This document shows, piece after piece, positions 24,036 to 36,036 of a DNA stretch of 64,000 nt (its first letter is position 1; every line of letters begins with the position of its first letter). Both the position numbers and the translations under genes were made by a program. The stretch is from Utricularia gibba (Eukaryota; Streptophyta; Magnoliopsida; Lamiales; Lentibulariaceae), in contig NEEC01000011.1 of assembly GCA_002189035.1 (NCBI GenBank), forward strand, positions 1,550,001 to 1,614,000, written 5' to 3'. Below the pieces are notes generated by a model. The model was given only the letters and a program-made list of their open reading frames with translations, made no database searches and had not been told where the DNA came from.

Positions 24036-27000
24036 GGAATATTACTCGGCCTCCTCTTTCGAGAATATTCCTGCGGCATATCACTATTGCGTAGGCCCAA
24101 TTAAAAATTAAGGAGACGATTCACGATTAACATAATTAAAATTGAGATTATTAAAATTAGAATTTAAATAAAGGCAAAATATTGTCTTTAGTATTAGAAT
24201 TTTTTTTGCATATAATTTCGATATAAGGAAATCACGTCAAAAAATTCTAACGTTGATAAACTTAATAATTAATATAAATTATATATTTCGTCTCAATTAA
24301 TAAAATCGATATTCAACATTCTACGTATCCATTATTTGAATGATGTTTCAACATAATTAACCCCTAATTTTATATTCTAAACGTTTTTTTATTCTTCATT
24401 ATTTGAATGTTGAACATAATTAATTTTCACTATTCAATAAACTAATCATAATGATTTGAGGGTCAAAACTAATTATAACTTATCAAAATAATTTTTTTAA
24501 AAAAAACTGTCTAAAAACACAATTTAGGAGTAAATTTTTTTAACGATGACGATTTTTTTTAAAAAATTATATTTTACAATAATTTAAAACGATAAAGACT
24601 TTTATTTTTTTATCACTAGAAATCAATCCTTAATTAAAAATTTTTGATTGAGTGTATGTAAGAAAATGTGGTTACTTCGGAAGGGGGACGGGGAGTCGTG
24701 CATGTGATGCTTATCTTTAGAACGAAATGCGCAATAAATTTATGCCATTGTTAAGACAAGAACGAGAATCCGGTGAAAAATAGAATATCCTATTTTTTAA
24801 TATGAATTGGTTGGATCGATAATATTTTTTTGTTTAGAAAAAAATATGCAATTGATTAGACATTCATGAACATGATCTTGTGCCCCTTTATTGATTGTTT
24901 TTTTTTGTTTTGGAACAAGTTGGTCATGAACAACTGTACATTTCGGTTTGATAGCACGTCGTTACTTGTCTCTGTTTGTATTTAAGAATCGTACCCCATT
25001 AAAATTTTTTATTTTTTATTGAACGACAGAGACACATTTCGCTATTTTTTTATGTTTTCGTGTTATTAAAATAATCTGGACATTTTCTGCCGGTGCATCG
25101 GCCTAAAGCGTTTTGGGGGGCATATATTTCAGATTGCGGGCATCCGGCCCATAGTTTAACCCAATGGGTTGAGTTTGAGTCATAATCCGGGTCTCGTTTT
25201 CATACACCAAACAATCACATAATGAAAAAATCAAAGTAATATAATTAAATATATAATAAATTACGAATCACTAATAAATGAGAGTGAAGTTAATATTTTC
25301 GAATGAAATTCATGTTTATTATGTACTTAAACTTTAAATTTTGTGTGTTTTTAATTTCAACAGGGGCAATGAAATCCCAGCACGTGCAGCGGAGTCCCTA
25401 ATTCGGTCCAACCGAGCACAATAAGAATGCTTGCCGCCGGCGGATGTCCTCCTGGGCAGGGCATCTTCTTCCTGGAGAGGAAGGTGCAAAGCAATATATT
25501 CTTTCTTTTTTCCTTTTCTGTGTACGCGACGCACGAAATGCATAAATGGGTTGGAACAAATTCCCCAATACATTGTCTTGTTATGTTCCTTTTCATTTCT
25601 TTTGATTCCCTTAGAATTTTATGATCAATCATGTATATTTGAAATATGTTCATCTCTCTCCATCAAAATTTGTTTATCATAAAAAATTTCATTGCAAAAT
25701 AAAAAAATTTATATGCCTAATTAAAAGACTGTATTATTTCATAAAATTTCATTACAATATTTATTTCTTTTAAATTGATATATAGAAGATGATCATTTTA
25801 CAATGAAATTTTTTAGGATAATCATCTTTCAAATTTTGGTGGAGTGATTTGCCCATGTTTCAAATTGGCCCGATTAATAATTGGATACCACTAAAAATTA
25901 TGCATGATGATTTAATTAATAATGTATTTGAATGATTCGTATTTAAATAGCATAATTTATTTTAGTAAAAAGATTTTGTAAATATGTTTGAGCTTTATTT
26001 ACTTATTTAAAATATACAAAAAACTAAACCGAAAAAAAGTATGACACGAGCAATGTCAATTTGTTAAAGGATACACACGATCACGGGTTAACAAATTCAT
26101 ATGATGTACATAATTGTGTAATTAAATATGATAATAAGAGTGCGTGTCGGACATTGATTTATAATTCGATGGGAAAACCGATTAGCCAACAGGCCAACTG
26201 AACCGCTGGTAACATCCATCTCTGATCCATTTTCTGTCGTCTTAGGGCCTACGCAGCGACCTGTCGGTAGTAATAATACATTAGATACAGTCTCGTTCAA
26301 ACAAAGCGACGAAATCTCCTCAGTTGCCTGAATAACACGCCCCAGGAAGTGATTGGGTGCCGTACCAGAAAGTCATCGCCCCTCTTCTCCCACGCCATCA
26401 TCAGTTAGGAATACGTTTCATTACCAGACGTATCCACTTTGGTGACGTGCCCCGCAGAATAAACAATTCATGACGGGGAGTGGGTGGGTTTTCCCATTAT
26501 CCTTTGACTTTGATCGGGTTTGGACCCGATTCGACAACGAGAGATTAGAACCCAAGAAAAGGTGAACGGAAGACAAGGGTTGGTCCGCGGTCGGATTCTA
26601 TCCACTATTTAATATTCTTTATACACGGTTTGAAGTCCCTGCTTCCAGAAACTAGGGTCGCTTTTTCTCACCAAGAAAAAGAAAAAAGAATTCAAGTTTG
26701 CACCTTTTATTCCCCACCCGTCATGGAAACCCTGTGTGTGTGTTTGGACTAATGCGAAAGAAACCCGTCATCTTGTACTACTTACTCCCTTTGTTTCAAT
26801 TATTACAGTAGTTTAATTAAAAAGTAGAAGTTATAACACATACAACTCTTAATGTATAGTCCATATGATTTATTTGTTGACTTATGATTTAAAGGATAAG
26901 TTCAAATTAATTATTATATACTATCTCAACTTTTAATTATCTATAATTTTTACTTCACCTCTACTTATTTTAAATTTACCAATATTTTTACTTAAAACCT

Positions 27001-28932
27001 AACATATTTTATTAGTTAAGTTTATTTTACTTATCAAAATAAGTCACCAACTTTTTCAATAAATACTGTATAGACCATAACTAGTTATTTGAATTCTAAT
27101 TATCTAATAATTTATAAATATAAATTAATTAGAATTTATAAAACAAATCGTAAAAAATATACCCTTAGTTCTTCAATAATTAGAAGTTCAAAGTGTTAAT
27201 CATCCCATTGAAGATATAGATGCACTTGGACAGCACCGGCCCTCGTTCAACATTAGTGGGGTTGATACCTCAGATCATATCTTTGAAATGGATAAAGAAG
27301 AGGACTAAGCACATATTTGACATTCATGGCTACTTAGAGCTTCTTAATAACTAGAGCTTGATCAAACTGCCACATCATACAACTTGTGTGACACATTTTA
27401 AACCCTTGTTTTAAAAATATAATTAAAAATTATATTTTAAGAATCAAATACTTCTACAATTATAAAATTCCCTTTCTATATTTTAACTATACTTATAAAT
27501 TAATTAAAAACATTAATATATGCTTAATCATATTTAATTGCTTCCCATTTACATGTAGATGATGATAATGTTTTTTATGAATATTTTGATTTTAAGTTTC
27601 AAAATTCATCTTTGGAAAATTTTTTCTAATAAAATAAAATTTGAATTTTTATATCTTATTAAAGATGATAAAGAAATTTTCCATATTGCTTACTTTTTTG
27701 AAATATAATTTAATCGTATTTATTAAAAAAAACTAGTTTTATAGTATATTTATAAAAGAAGAAAATATTACGAGCAAATCCTAAAAATATTGCAAAAATT
27801 TTATTGAATTTATTACATTTTCATCTTAATAATTAAATAAAGATTAATTACAAAAATTATATTATTTGCTTTTTACGTATTTCAAAAATATGTTTGTAAT
27901 TAGTCATTTAAAATTTATAATATATAATTTATTCTGTTAAATAATGTAATATAATTTTATACTAAGTCACAAAATAGTTTAGTAATCTCATAATTTATTC
28001 TATTTATTTAATATTAAACTTAATTATATTTTATATAATTAAAAACACAAATTTAAAATGTAGAACATGCCTTAGTTTCCACCGGGGTGGGTATGTATCC
28101 CAATCCTATGTATGTATAGTCGTCGAAATGTTCGGTCAACTTTTTTATGATATTTCAAAATCAATTTGGAATTTTCAAGACGATTTATTGAATATTTAAA
28201 TTCGTAATAATTTAGGATTCCGTGGTGAAGGGACCGGAACCCGCTCACATGTGCGGTGCAATAAAACAAGGGAGGGTTTCGGTGTGGCCCACCGTAACTG
28301 ACTCCGGACTCCAACTCCAATTCCATTCCGCTTAATAGTCCGGAATTCAAATATTCTTCCACCAAATTCTTTAATAAAGAACAAAATCGAAGAAAAGCAA
28401 AAGTCGAGTGCAAGAAATCTCCCGCTTACATTTTTCTAGAAAAAGCCATGTTTTGATTTCTTGTGTGAAAATATCTCGATGCGCCCGGTCCATCCTGTCC
28501 TTGTTTAACCCTTGATTTTTATTTCCAATTAATAAAATTAGCTTTTATTTTTATTTTTTGGGGGCACATCAAATCATGGGATGGCTCGTGTTCAATTAAA
28601 TTAATGACCGTGCCGACAGCGTGCAATTTATGTATGTATAATGAATGAATTTTGTAGTAAAATATTAAAATAATTTGTGGCGAACAATATAAATTGATGT
28701 GATAAATCAGAATTATTAGAAATGATTTTAAAAATTAAAAAATGCTAACCAACCCTAACTCCCATCCAACCTGATTGAAACGCCGCAAAGGGGCGGAGAA
28801 AAGTAGGGGGGAGGCGAGACGATAGACACACGTCAAGGCTAAGGCATATGCCGTGTGGTGTGGACCCCACTTCCACCATGTCGCTTTCACCCGTCTCCCT
28901 GCCATCCCCGATTCCCGAATTGCTTTTCGCTA
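24036..28932. other. Intergenic DNA between the ERF gene and the 29-kb gene
   Basis: No supported gene. It holds a copy of dispersed repeat A (about 25240-25365), a GC-rich island (25370-25480), a GC-richer stretch with no recognised coding (26140-26620), a GT run (about 26733-26743), and a long AT-rich block (26800-28060) with MITE-like segments. Frames at 25334-25682 cross the GC island but give no protein I recognise. Confidence 0.4.
25370..25482. other. Isolated GC-rich island, unexplained
   Basis: This is a sharp switch from AT-rich DNA to GC-rich DNA. It contains a CACGTG hexamer, a GCCGCCGGCGG palindromic run and a small hairpin CTTCCT-GGAG-AGGAAG. All three forward reading phases were considered; a short frame reading MLAAGGCPPGQGIFFLERK is open, but I cannot assign it. 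Confidence 0.3.
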
Positions 28933-28941
28933 CTATAAATA
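28933..28941 (+). promoter_or_regulatory. TATA box of the 29-kb gene
   Basis: CTATAAATA sits about 90 bp before the start codon in GC-richer DNA, with a transcription start expected around 28965-28975. The 150 bp upstream are rich in GT/CA and ACGTC-type sequence. Confidence 0.6.
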
Positions 28942-29030
28942 CTCAATTCTTCAGCCCACCGGCGTTTCCCATACTTTCCGTCGACGGAATTCCCTCCGGC
29001 GATTCTCTGATCATCTTATAGGTTTCTGAA

Positions 29031-29483
29031 ATGGAGTCCTCGAGCGAGAGAAAACGTGTGAGAGATTTGGAAGAGGAGACGGTGCCGCCAGAGGCGAAAC
29101 GATTGCGAGAGAATATTCTCGAAGATTTAGATACGGAGGCGGAGGAAGTCACGGCTGCGGCGGACGAACTCGATCGCTTCGTCGAAAGCTTTGAAAGGGA
29201 GATTACGGCCGCGGAGGTTGTGGATCTGACGTCTGAGAACGGCGAATCTGCGTCAGATCTGTGTTACTTGTTGGGAGCGTCGGACGACGAGCTCGGACTG
29301 CCGCCGACGGCCGATTCTTCTCCGATTGTACTTGATAGGAGTTACGGCTTCGAGGAGGATGAGGTTGGTTTCGATGCGTCGGTTTTCGCGGGCGAGGTTT
29401 GGGATGCGGATTCGTTCGGTTTTGGGTTCGGATACGGGTTGGGGAACCTGTGGATGGTTCAGAGTTCGAATACGTGGCCTTAG
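29031..29483 (+). CDS. Small acidic plant protein of unknown function
   Basis: Single-exon 150-aa protein. The N-terminus has a basic KRVRDLEEE stretch and PEAKRLRENILEDLD (20-34). A helical acidic segment follows (DELDRFVESFEREI, 45-58), then DLCYLLGASDDELGLPP (76-92) and a Phe/Gly-rich tail (about 126-145). The LCYLL-x-ASDDELGLPP segment is one I associate with a family of uncharacterised plant proteins, possibly including tobacco EIG-E80, an elicitor- or ethylene-induced gene; that link is from memory and uncertain. No signal peptide or membrane span is seen, and KRLR could act as a nuclear signal. GC content, a TATA box at the right distance and clean codons support a real gene. Confidence 0.7.
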   Translation: MESSSERKRVRDLEEETVPPEAKRLRENILEDLDTEAEEVTAAADELDRFVESFEREITAAEVVDLTSENGESASDLCYLLGASDDELGLPPTADSSPIVLDRSYGFEEDEVGFDASVFAGEVWDADSFGFGFGYGLGNLWMVQSSNTWP

Positions 29484-31866
29484 ATGGGCTGTTCGATTAT
29501 TCGGATATGGGTATCAGGTCGGGTGATGGGTTCGTAGATCCGAGACTCTGCCGGCCCGATAGTCGTTAGAATTTGTCAAATATCGATTACCAAACGTGCA
29601 GCACAGCATGAGGGAATACTCCTAAATATAGAATCTCTTTATTTGTTCTATCTCTATTTTTTTTCATTTCGATTTAAGTCAATTACATTAGCTAATTACC
29701 AAATATGTTGTTTAACTATATTATTTCTACTTGAAAACAACTTGACCTGAGTAGTTTTCATGTGATAACCGAACAAATATATATCTATAAATAGAGTAAC
29801 CTCATTAGTCATTACTAAATAAAATTTTTATTTATAGTATATTAAATACTATTTTATCTTAATTAATATATATTAATTTTGAATTTTTTGAAAATTGATA
29901 ATTCAAATTAGTTATTAAGACAATTTTTATTTAATATTTAATTAATAATTAAACGCAAGCCTATATATTAGTTAATTGTATAGTACAAAATAATATGTTA
30001 TCGTTTTTCATTCCAGTTATCAATTTTTTTTTCTCATGGTTTATTTTTCATATTTTATAAAAACTCGCTTTGATACTCAAAAATAATTTTATTAAATTTA
30101 ACTATTATTAAATATTATAAAATATTAACTATTTTGATTTTTTTATAAAAAAATTTGTTTAATTATTATTATTATTAATTGAATAAATTTTATATAAATT
30201 TAATAACATAAAATTTGTATTAATAATTAAATATGTTGTGAACGATATTTTTAGTATGTGATAGATAACGTAAGAATGATCATATATATAAATGACGTAT
30301 AAAATGTAAATAATTTACTAGGGGTAATGGGTTGTCACTCATTTGAGATTTTTCGAAGACTTGGAGATCGATTTTGGCAAATTTATTTATCTAATAAAAC
30401 GATGATAATGGAAAAGAAAAATTAAACGAAATAAAAGATATTTTCATATTAACTGCGAAATGCCTTTCAATTCGGCATCCCATGTGGCATGGGCACATGA
30501 GGTGGTGTCATGATTTCATTTGTGTCATCTGTCGATGAACCTCCATTGTGACCAAACCAAACTACATGGGGCAGTGTGTCGGGGACATGTTATTAAATGA
30601 ATAATGCACACGTTACACGTATGTTATGAATTTAAAATTATGATGATCGTTGTAACATATAAATTGCTAGTTTTTTTTAATAAAAGGGTTTATTATAGCA
30701 ACATATAAGTTGCTGGCTTTGTAGCCTGATATCAACCACCATCATCACATTTTTTAAAGTGGTGAATTTTGTATTATTATTATTATTAAAAAAATTTGAA
30801 GCCAATTTTTATTTTATGATAAGAAAAGATAAATTAGGTACATCACGCTATTTATTTTTACTTTTAGTTTTTTCTAAAATTAATTTAAAAAATTTCTCTC
30901 ATTTATCATATCTTGTCAAAACTCTCATCATTCTTGTCATTTCATGTAACATGTATGTTTTTAGTTTTATATTTATTTATAGTTAAGTAGTTGAATTAAA
31001 TTTAAACACGACAATTAGGTTTGGTTATCACACAATTAAAGGTTTTGTTTTCAAATCTGAAAATGGGGAGTTTCTTTTGGTGTTAAACTTGTTGGAAATT
31101 TGAGAAATTTTGTCAAATTGTTTTGTTTGCTATTTGTTTGCATGGAATATCTTTTTTTATTATTATTTGGATGTTTGATAAACTGAAATTGAATATATAT
31201 TTGCATTATTTATTTTTATTGTATTTGTTGGTTGTTTGTTTGTTAAGTAACAATATTGAAGTAAAAATATGGCTGTTTCTAATGGAAAAAGGAAGAAGAT
31301 TATGCCATCCATCTAACAAAATATAAATAAGTTATGCCACTAAAATTTTCTTTTTTGAGATTCAAGCACAATTGAGATTTTCTTGCAACTTGACATAAAA
31401 GAGGTAGACAAAAGAGGATTAGTGCATTACATGGAGAACCAGATGCAAGTGTATCATCAAAGTAAAAAATGAAATCTCTCATAGATTTGAGATTCTTCAT
31501 TTTGAATCTTTGTCAAATGAAAAATTTATTAGAATTAATAATTCATATTTCAACTTGAAATTAAATAGTGAAATATATAATAAATTATAAATCAATATTA
31601 ATTGACAAGTTTAATGTTTTCTAATGTGATTCACATTTTCTTATATATTTGAATTTGACATTTACTTGTTCAACCAATTAAATTTTTAATTTCAATAAAA
31701 TCAATATCTCAATGGTAACACTCGAAACCCAACCAACAATTTAAGTCTGTATTTTTATCACATATATGGGGGAAATGAAGGCTCCTTTGTTGTTTTTCTT
31801 TTTTTTTATCATGGGTAACAACATGGATCTCTTTCTATTGTTCAGGTAAAGATGAGTAATGTTTGT
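29484..31866. other. AT-rich intergenic DNA left of the copia element
   Basis: No coding frame of interest. 29484-29590 probably holds the 3' untranslated region of the preceding gene. One copy of dispersed repeat A lies at about 31560-31700. An ATT/TTA run is at about 30773-30788. Confidence 0.45.
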
Positions 31867-32245
31867 TGAGACAAATCGATTGGATGACTATCCAAGGTGT
31901 GATGTATAAACTGAAGCGAAAGAAGGAAAGGGGGAGAAGACGAAGATTTCTCCTTTCTGAAGATTGTACCTATCATTCTGGTGTGAACTAGGCCGATTAC
32001 TTTGATCATATGGGCTGCAATGTTCTATTTTCTAATGTTCTTCTTGTTGGGCCTATATAATAGCTCAAACATTAGGTATTTAAATAACAATATTGTAGAA
32101 GTAAACTTTTATTGTTTTGTTTTCTTCATGTAGAAGCGATGATGGTTTATTCTGGCTTCAATTCTTCTTATTTTTCTCTTGTGCTTGGTGCAAATGTTAA
32201 TGTTGATTCATTGCTCATATTTACATTCTGCACACTACATCTACA
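31867..32245 (+). repeat. 5' LTR of the copia element
   Basis: Begins TGAGAC and ends CTACA right before the primer-binding site. It aligns along its length with 35717-36036 (shared ATCCAAGGTGTGATGTA, AGCTCAAACATTAGGTATTT, GCACACTA). It is about 60 bp longer than the 3' copy because of extra sequence near 32150-32210. Confidence 0.85.
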
Positions 32246-32263
32246 TGGTACCAGAGCTGTAAA
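32246..32263 (+). other. Primer-binding site of the copia element
   Basis: TGGTACCAGAGCTGTAAA directly follows the 5' LTR. It is close to the TGGTATCAGAGC site, complementary to initiator tRNA-Met, that is common in plant copia elements. Confidence 0.8.
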
Positions 32264-32423
32264 ACATGTGGGGTGCAAAGCTAACAACTCTCATTTTATC
32301 TATTATTGTTTGGAAGTGTTTGTTTATTATTAATTGGAAATTATCTGTTGAAAGATGGTGATATATCTGTTTGGAGAACCATCGTATTTGAATATAAATC
32401 TGTGAAGTTTATCACAAATACAT

Positions 32424-35400
32424 ATGACACTTAGTTCAAGGGTTATAATTCCACTACCCATATTTGATGGAACCGAATATTATCAATGGGTTCTTCATAT
32501 GACTAACTATCTGAAGACCAAGGAGCTATGGTGGCTTGTTGAAAGAGAGCTTGAATCACTATGGCTTGATAAACCTGCTACACTAGAGCAAATTGTAGCA
32601 TTTGAGAAATATGATTTAAACATGACTACTGGAGTGTGTATTTTGTTTCAAGGACTCACCAAGGACATGTTCAACAAAGTGGAGTACATGACCCTCAAAC
32701 AAATATGGGACAAGTGGAAAGAACTCTATGAGGCAGGCGACTAGTTGAGAATGGTGAATTGCAAAAGCTTGCTCGAAGACTTTGAGAGAATCAAAATGCT
32801 TCCAAATGTATCAATTCAATAATTCTATGAAGTAACATCAAAGATGGTGAGTGATATACTAGCCTTAGTTGGTGATTTGAAGGAAGTAAAAGTGGTTGAA
32901 TGAGTTATGATGAGTATACTGCAACATTTTGAGCTACAACTATGCAATATTGAAGTAGTAGAAGAAATGAAAAAGTTATTTGGAAACAAGATTGAACTTA
33001 CCTATAATGGGTAAACTTCAGTTTTCTGAAAAACGAATTGGTTTGAGAGAACTGGATGCAAATGACATACCCAGAGAGGAAGTTGCTTTGATGACTCGAG
33101 GTGCAAGACCCTACACCAAGAATTCTAAACCTAAAAGATAGGCAACAATTGAAAGCAACGGATCATTAGAAGGGCAAATAAAGTTCTTTTCTGAAGAATA
33201 GTGCCAAGCTTGTGGAAAAAAAAAAATAACATATGCATGCTATACTAAGAAAGTAAATGCATATATGAAGTGTAGTAAAGTCATGCATCTATTAGATTTC
33301 TACTGGTGGCACTCTGATAAGACGTGCAATAAGCGTAAAAGACAAGGACACACTGAGAGAGTATATGTCCAAATATAGGAAACCATAACAACACCAAAGT
33401 GGGAGAAAAGGAACATCAGTCAACCTCCTTCACATATTATGAGGAGGAAAAAGAAATATTTATATACAATGCATCCGATGCGGCTTTAATGACTACACAT
33501 GAAAAAATTGAATGGTGGTTTTTAGATGGTTGCGCTTCACAACACATGTGTAATGATGTAAAGTTTTTAACTGATCTATGGGAATAGAATACCTGGAAAT
33601 GTGGTAGGCTCTATAGGATACATGACAAAAATTTTGGGAAAAATAGCAATACAACTATCAATAAAAAATGGCCTTATACCCATCGACAATGTATGCTATG
33701 CTTCACACCTGGCACAAAATTTCTTAAGTTGGGGCGAGCTAAAACAACAAGGTTTTTTTTTTTTGAATAGCAAAACAATAGTGTTTTAGTGAAATTACCG
33801 AAAAAGGTATAATTCTTCATTACTCAAATTATTGAGAGCAATCTATTCAAGATCAACACTTATGAGTTCTATCATGGTTTTTTTCAGATCATGATTTAGT
33901 GTTATGGCACATGCGATTTGAGCACTATAGTATACCAAACCTCAAGATTCTGCAAAAAAAAAAAAGGTGAATTCAAGGAATTCTCTCATATTAAACTAAC
34001 TAACATAGTGTGTCTAGTATGCTAAAAGGGAAAACAAGCGAGATAACCTTTTAAGCTCAACGACAATAGATCAATGAAAAAGCTGGAGCTAATTCACATG
34101 GATGTTTATGGATCATTTAAAGAACTTTCGTTTGGAGGAAGTAAGTACTTTATACTCTTTGAGCCATTAATGTTGGGTTTATTTCATGAATTCGAAGTCT
34201 CAAACTTATGATATTTTTAGAAAATTCAGAGCTATAGTTGAAAAAAAAAAGTATGAAAATGATAAAAAAAAAATTGAGTTCAAATAATGTAGGAGAATAC
34301 CTCTCAAGTTTCTTAAAGGGCTTATGTGAAAAGAAATGTATTTTGCATAATCTGAGTGCTCCTTACACACCAAAACAAAACAGAGCTAGTGAACATAAAA
34401 ATAGGACGATTCTAGAAATGTTGCGATGCTTATTGATTTAAAAAAAATCTTCCATTAGGTTTTTGGGCTGAAGCACTTAGCACTGCTGTGTTTGTATTGA
34501 ATGTCTTAATTTCTAGAGCCCTGTAAAATATGATATCTTATGAATTGTCGCATGAAAAAAAACTCTCTATAGCCTTAAACAAGCGCCATGAGCATGAAAC
34601 AATAGAATTAATGGTTTCTTATCAAGGAATGGGTTCAATAGGATGAAAGGAGATCACATGTTGTACTACAAACATATCAATGGAGTATACATTTACTTGA
34701 GCATTTATGTAGATAATTTTATCATTAACTCAAAAAATGATTGTGCAGTCAATGATTTCAAAAAAATGTTGATAATTGAATTTTAAATGAAAGACATGGT
34801 ATTGATGCATCATTTTTTAGGAATGGAAATTCATCAAAAGGAAGGTATAGGAATTTTTATTTTGCAAGAAAATATTGATAAAACAAGGTATGCCAGAATT
34901 AAATGCTACCAAAACTCTCTTAGATTGCAAAGTTATGGTGAAAACCGATGAAAAGGAAACTAAGGGAGATGCTCATCTCTATCGAAGTATAGTTGGCTCA
35001 TTGATATACTTGACGCACACTAGACCAGACCTATCTTTCAATGTAAATCTCCTATCAAGATACATAAAACAATCAATGATGAGTCATTTGAAGTGTTCAA
35101 AGAAAATGCTTAGGTATGTTTAGGGAACACACAATTTAGGACTCATGTATCCTAATCATGGTGAAGGTAATAACTTATTACTTAAAGTCTATGTCGATAG
35201 TGACTTTGCGGGATCAAAAGAATTTTAAAGCACATTCAAATTTGTCATCTATTTGAATGAAGCACCTATTTCTTGGTGCACAAAGAAACAAAGTGTGATA
35301 GCTCAATCTATTGCATAGGTAGAATACATATCTATGTGTTATGCTGGAAATCAAAGTGCGTGGCTTAGACAGGTGCTGGAGGAAATTGGGCTTAAGCAAG

Positions 35401-35540
35401 AATATAGTACATAATTTTATGTTGACAACAAAGCTGTCATTGCTATAGCTAAGGAACTAATGCATTTTCGAAAAGCGAAACATATCAAAGTCAAATACTA
35501 TGTAATTAGAGACTATGTTAAGCACAAGATCATTTAACTG
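32424..35540 (+). pseudogene. gag-pol remnant of the copia element
   Basis: In order: a gag start with FDGTEYYQW and WWLVE (32424-32741); degenerate Cys/His zinc-knuckle segments (about 33205-33365); an aspartic-protease-like WWFLDGCASQHMC (about 33510-33555), where the usual DSGAS is altered; integrase core pieces (HMDVYG near 34095, YTPKQNRASEHKNRT near 34360-34405, GFWAEAL near 34460); the late reverse-transcriptase segment with its catalytic-type YVDN in place of YVDD (about 34710); and RNase H pieces (YVDSDFAGS near 35190, then a YVDNKAVIAIAKE-like run near 35420-35455). Numerous stops and frameshifts interrupt it, and the first half of reverse transcriptase is deleted. Not functional. 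Confidence 0.88.
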
Positions 35541-35708
35541 AGGTACACTAAAAGTGATAAATCAGCATCCTTATATTCTGAGAGACTGATTAAGGATGAA
35601 AAATTTGAGATTTTTAGGTACATTGGAAGACAAAAATTCAAGATTTTTAGTGTGCAATTGGGTCTGATTTAGGAAGAAAAATACGAAAGATTCACCAAGC
35701 CAATTGCT

Positions 35709-35716
35709 AGGGGAAG
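35709..35716 (+). other. Polypurine tract of the copia element
   Basis: AGGGGAAG lies immediately before the TG that opens the 3' LTR, the expected place for the plus-strand primer. Confidence 0.75.
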
Positions 35717-36036
35717 TGATGGGATGATTCGACTAGATGGATATCCAAGGTGTGATGTAGAAATTGAAGCGAAAGAAGGAAAGTGGCATTAGACGAAGGT
35801 TTTTCCTTTTTGAAGATTGCACCTATCATTTTGTTGTGAATCAGGTCGATTACTTTGGTCATATGGGCTACTATGTTGTGTTTGATTTTGCCTTGCTTGT
35901 TGGGCCTCTGTAATAGCTCAAACATTAGGTATTTATGTAAGGATGTTGTAAAAGTAAATTTGTACTTTTTTGTTTTCTTATATTGTAGCGACGAGGTTTT
36001 ATTGCTCAGATTTACATCCTGCACACTAAATCTACA
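35717..36036 (+). repeat. 3' LTR of the copia element
   Basis: Begins TGATGGG and ends TCTACA. It is homologous to 31867-32245 but with many substitutions and lacks the extra block of about 60 bp seen in the 5' LTR. The visible divergence points to an old insertion. Confidence 0.85.

Larger units (their letters stand above)
31867..36036 (+). mobile_element. Ty1/copia LTR retrotransposon, decayed and non-autonomous
   Basis: A complete skeleton of about 4.17 kb: 5' LTR, primer-binding site, gag-pol remnants, polypurine tract, 3' LTR. Integrase motifs precede reverse transcriptase motifs, the Ty1/copia order. Coding DNA is broken by many in-frame stops and frameshifts. The region between integrase and the middle of reverse transcriptase is missing, so the internal part is only about 3.5 kb. 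No clean 5-bp target duplication is visible at the chosen ends (TTTGT versus CTGTC), which fits an old insertion. Confidence 0.9.
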
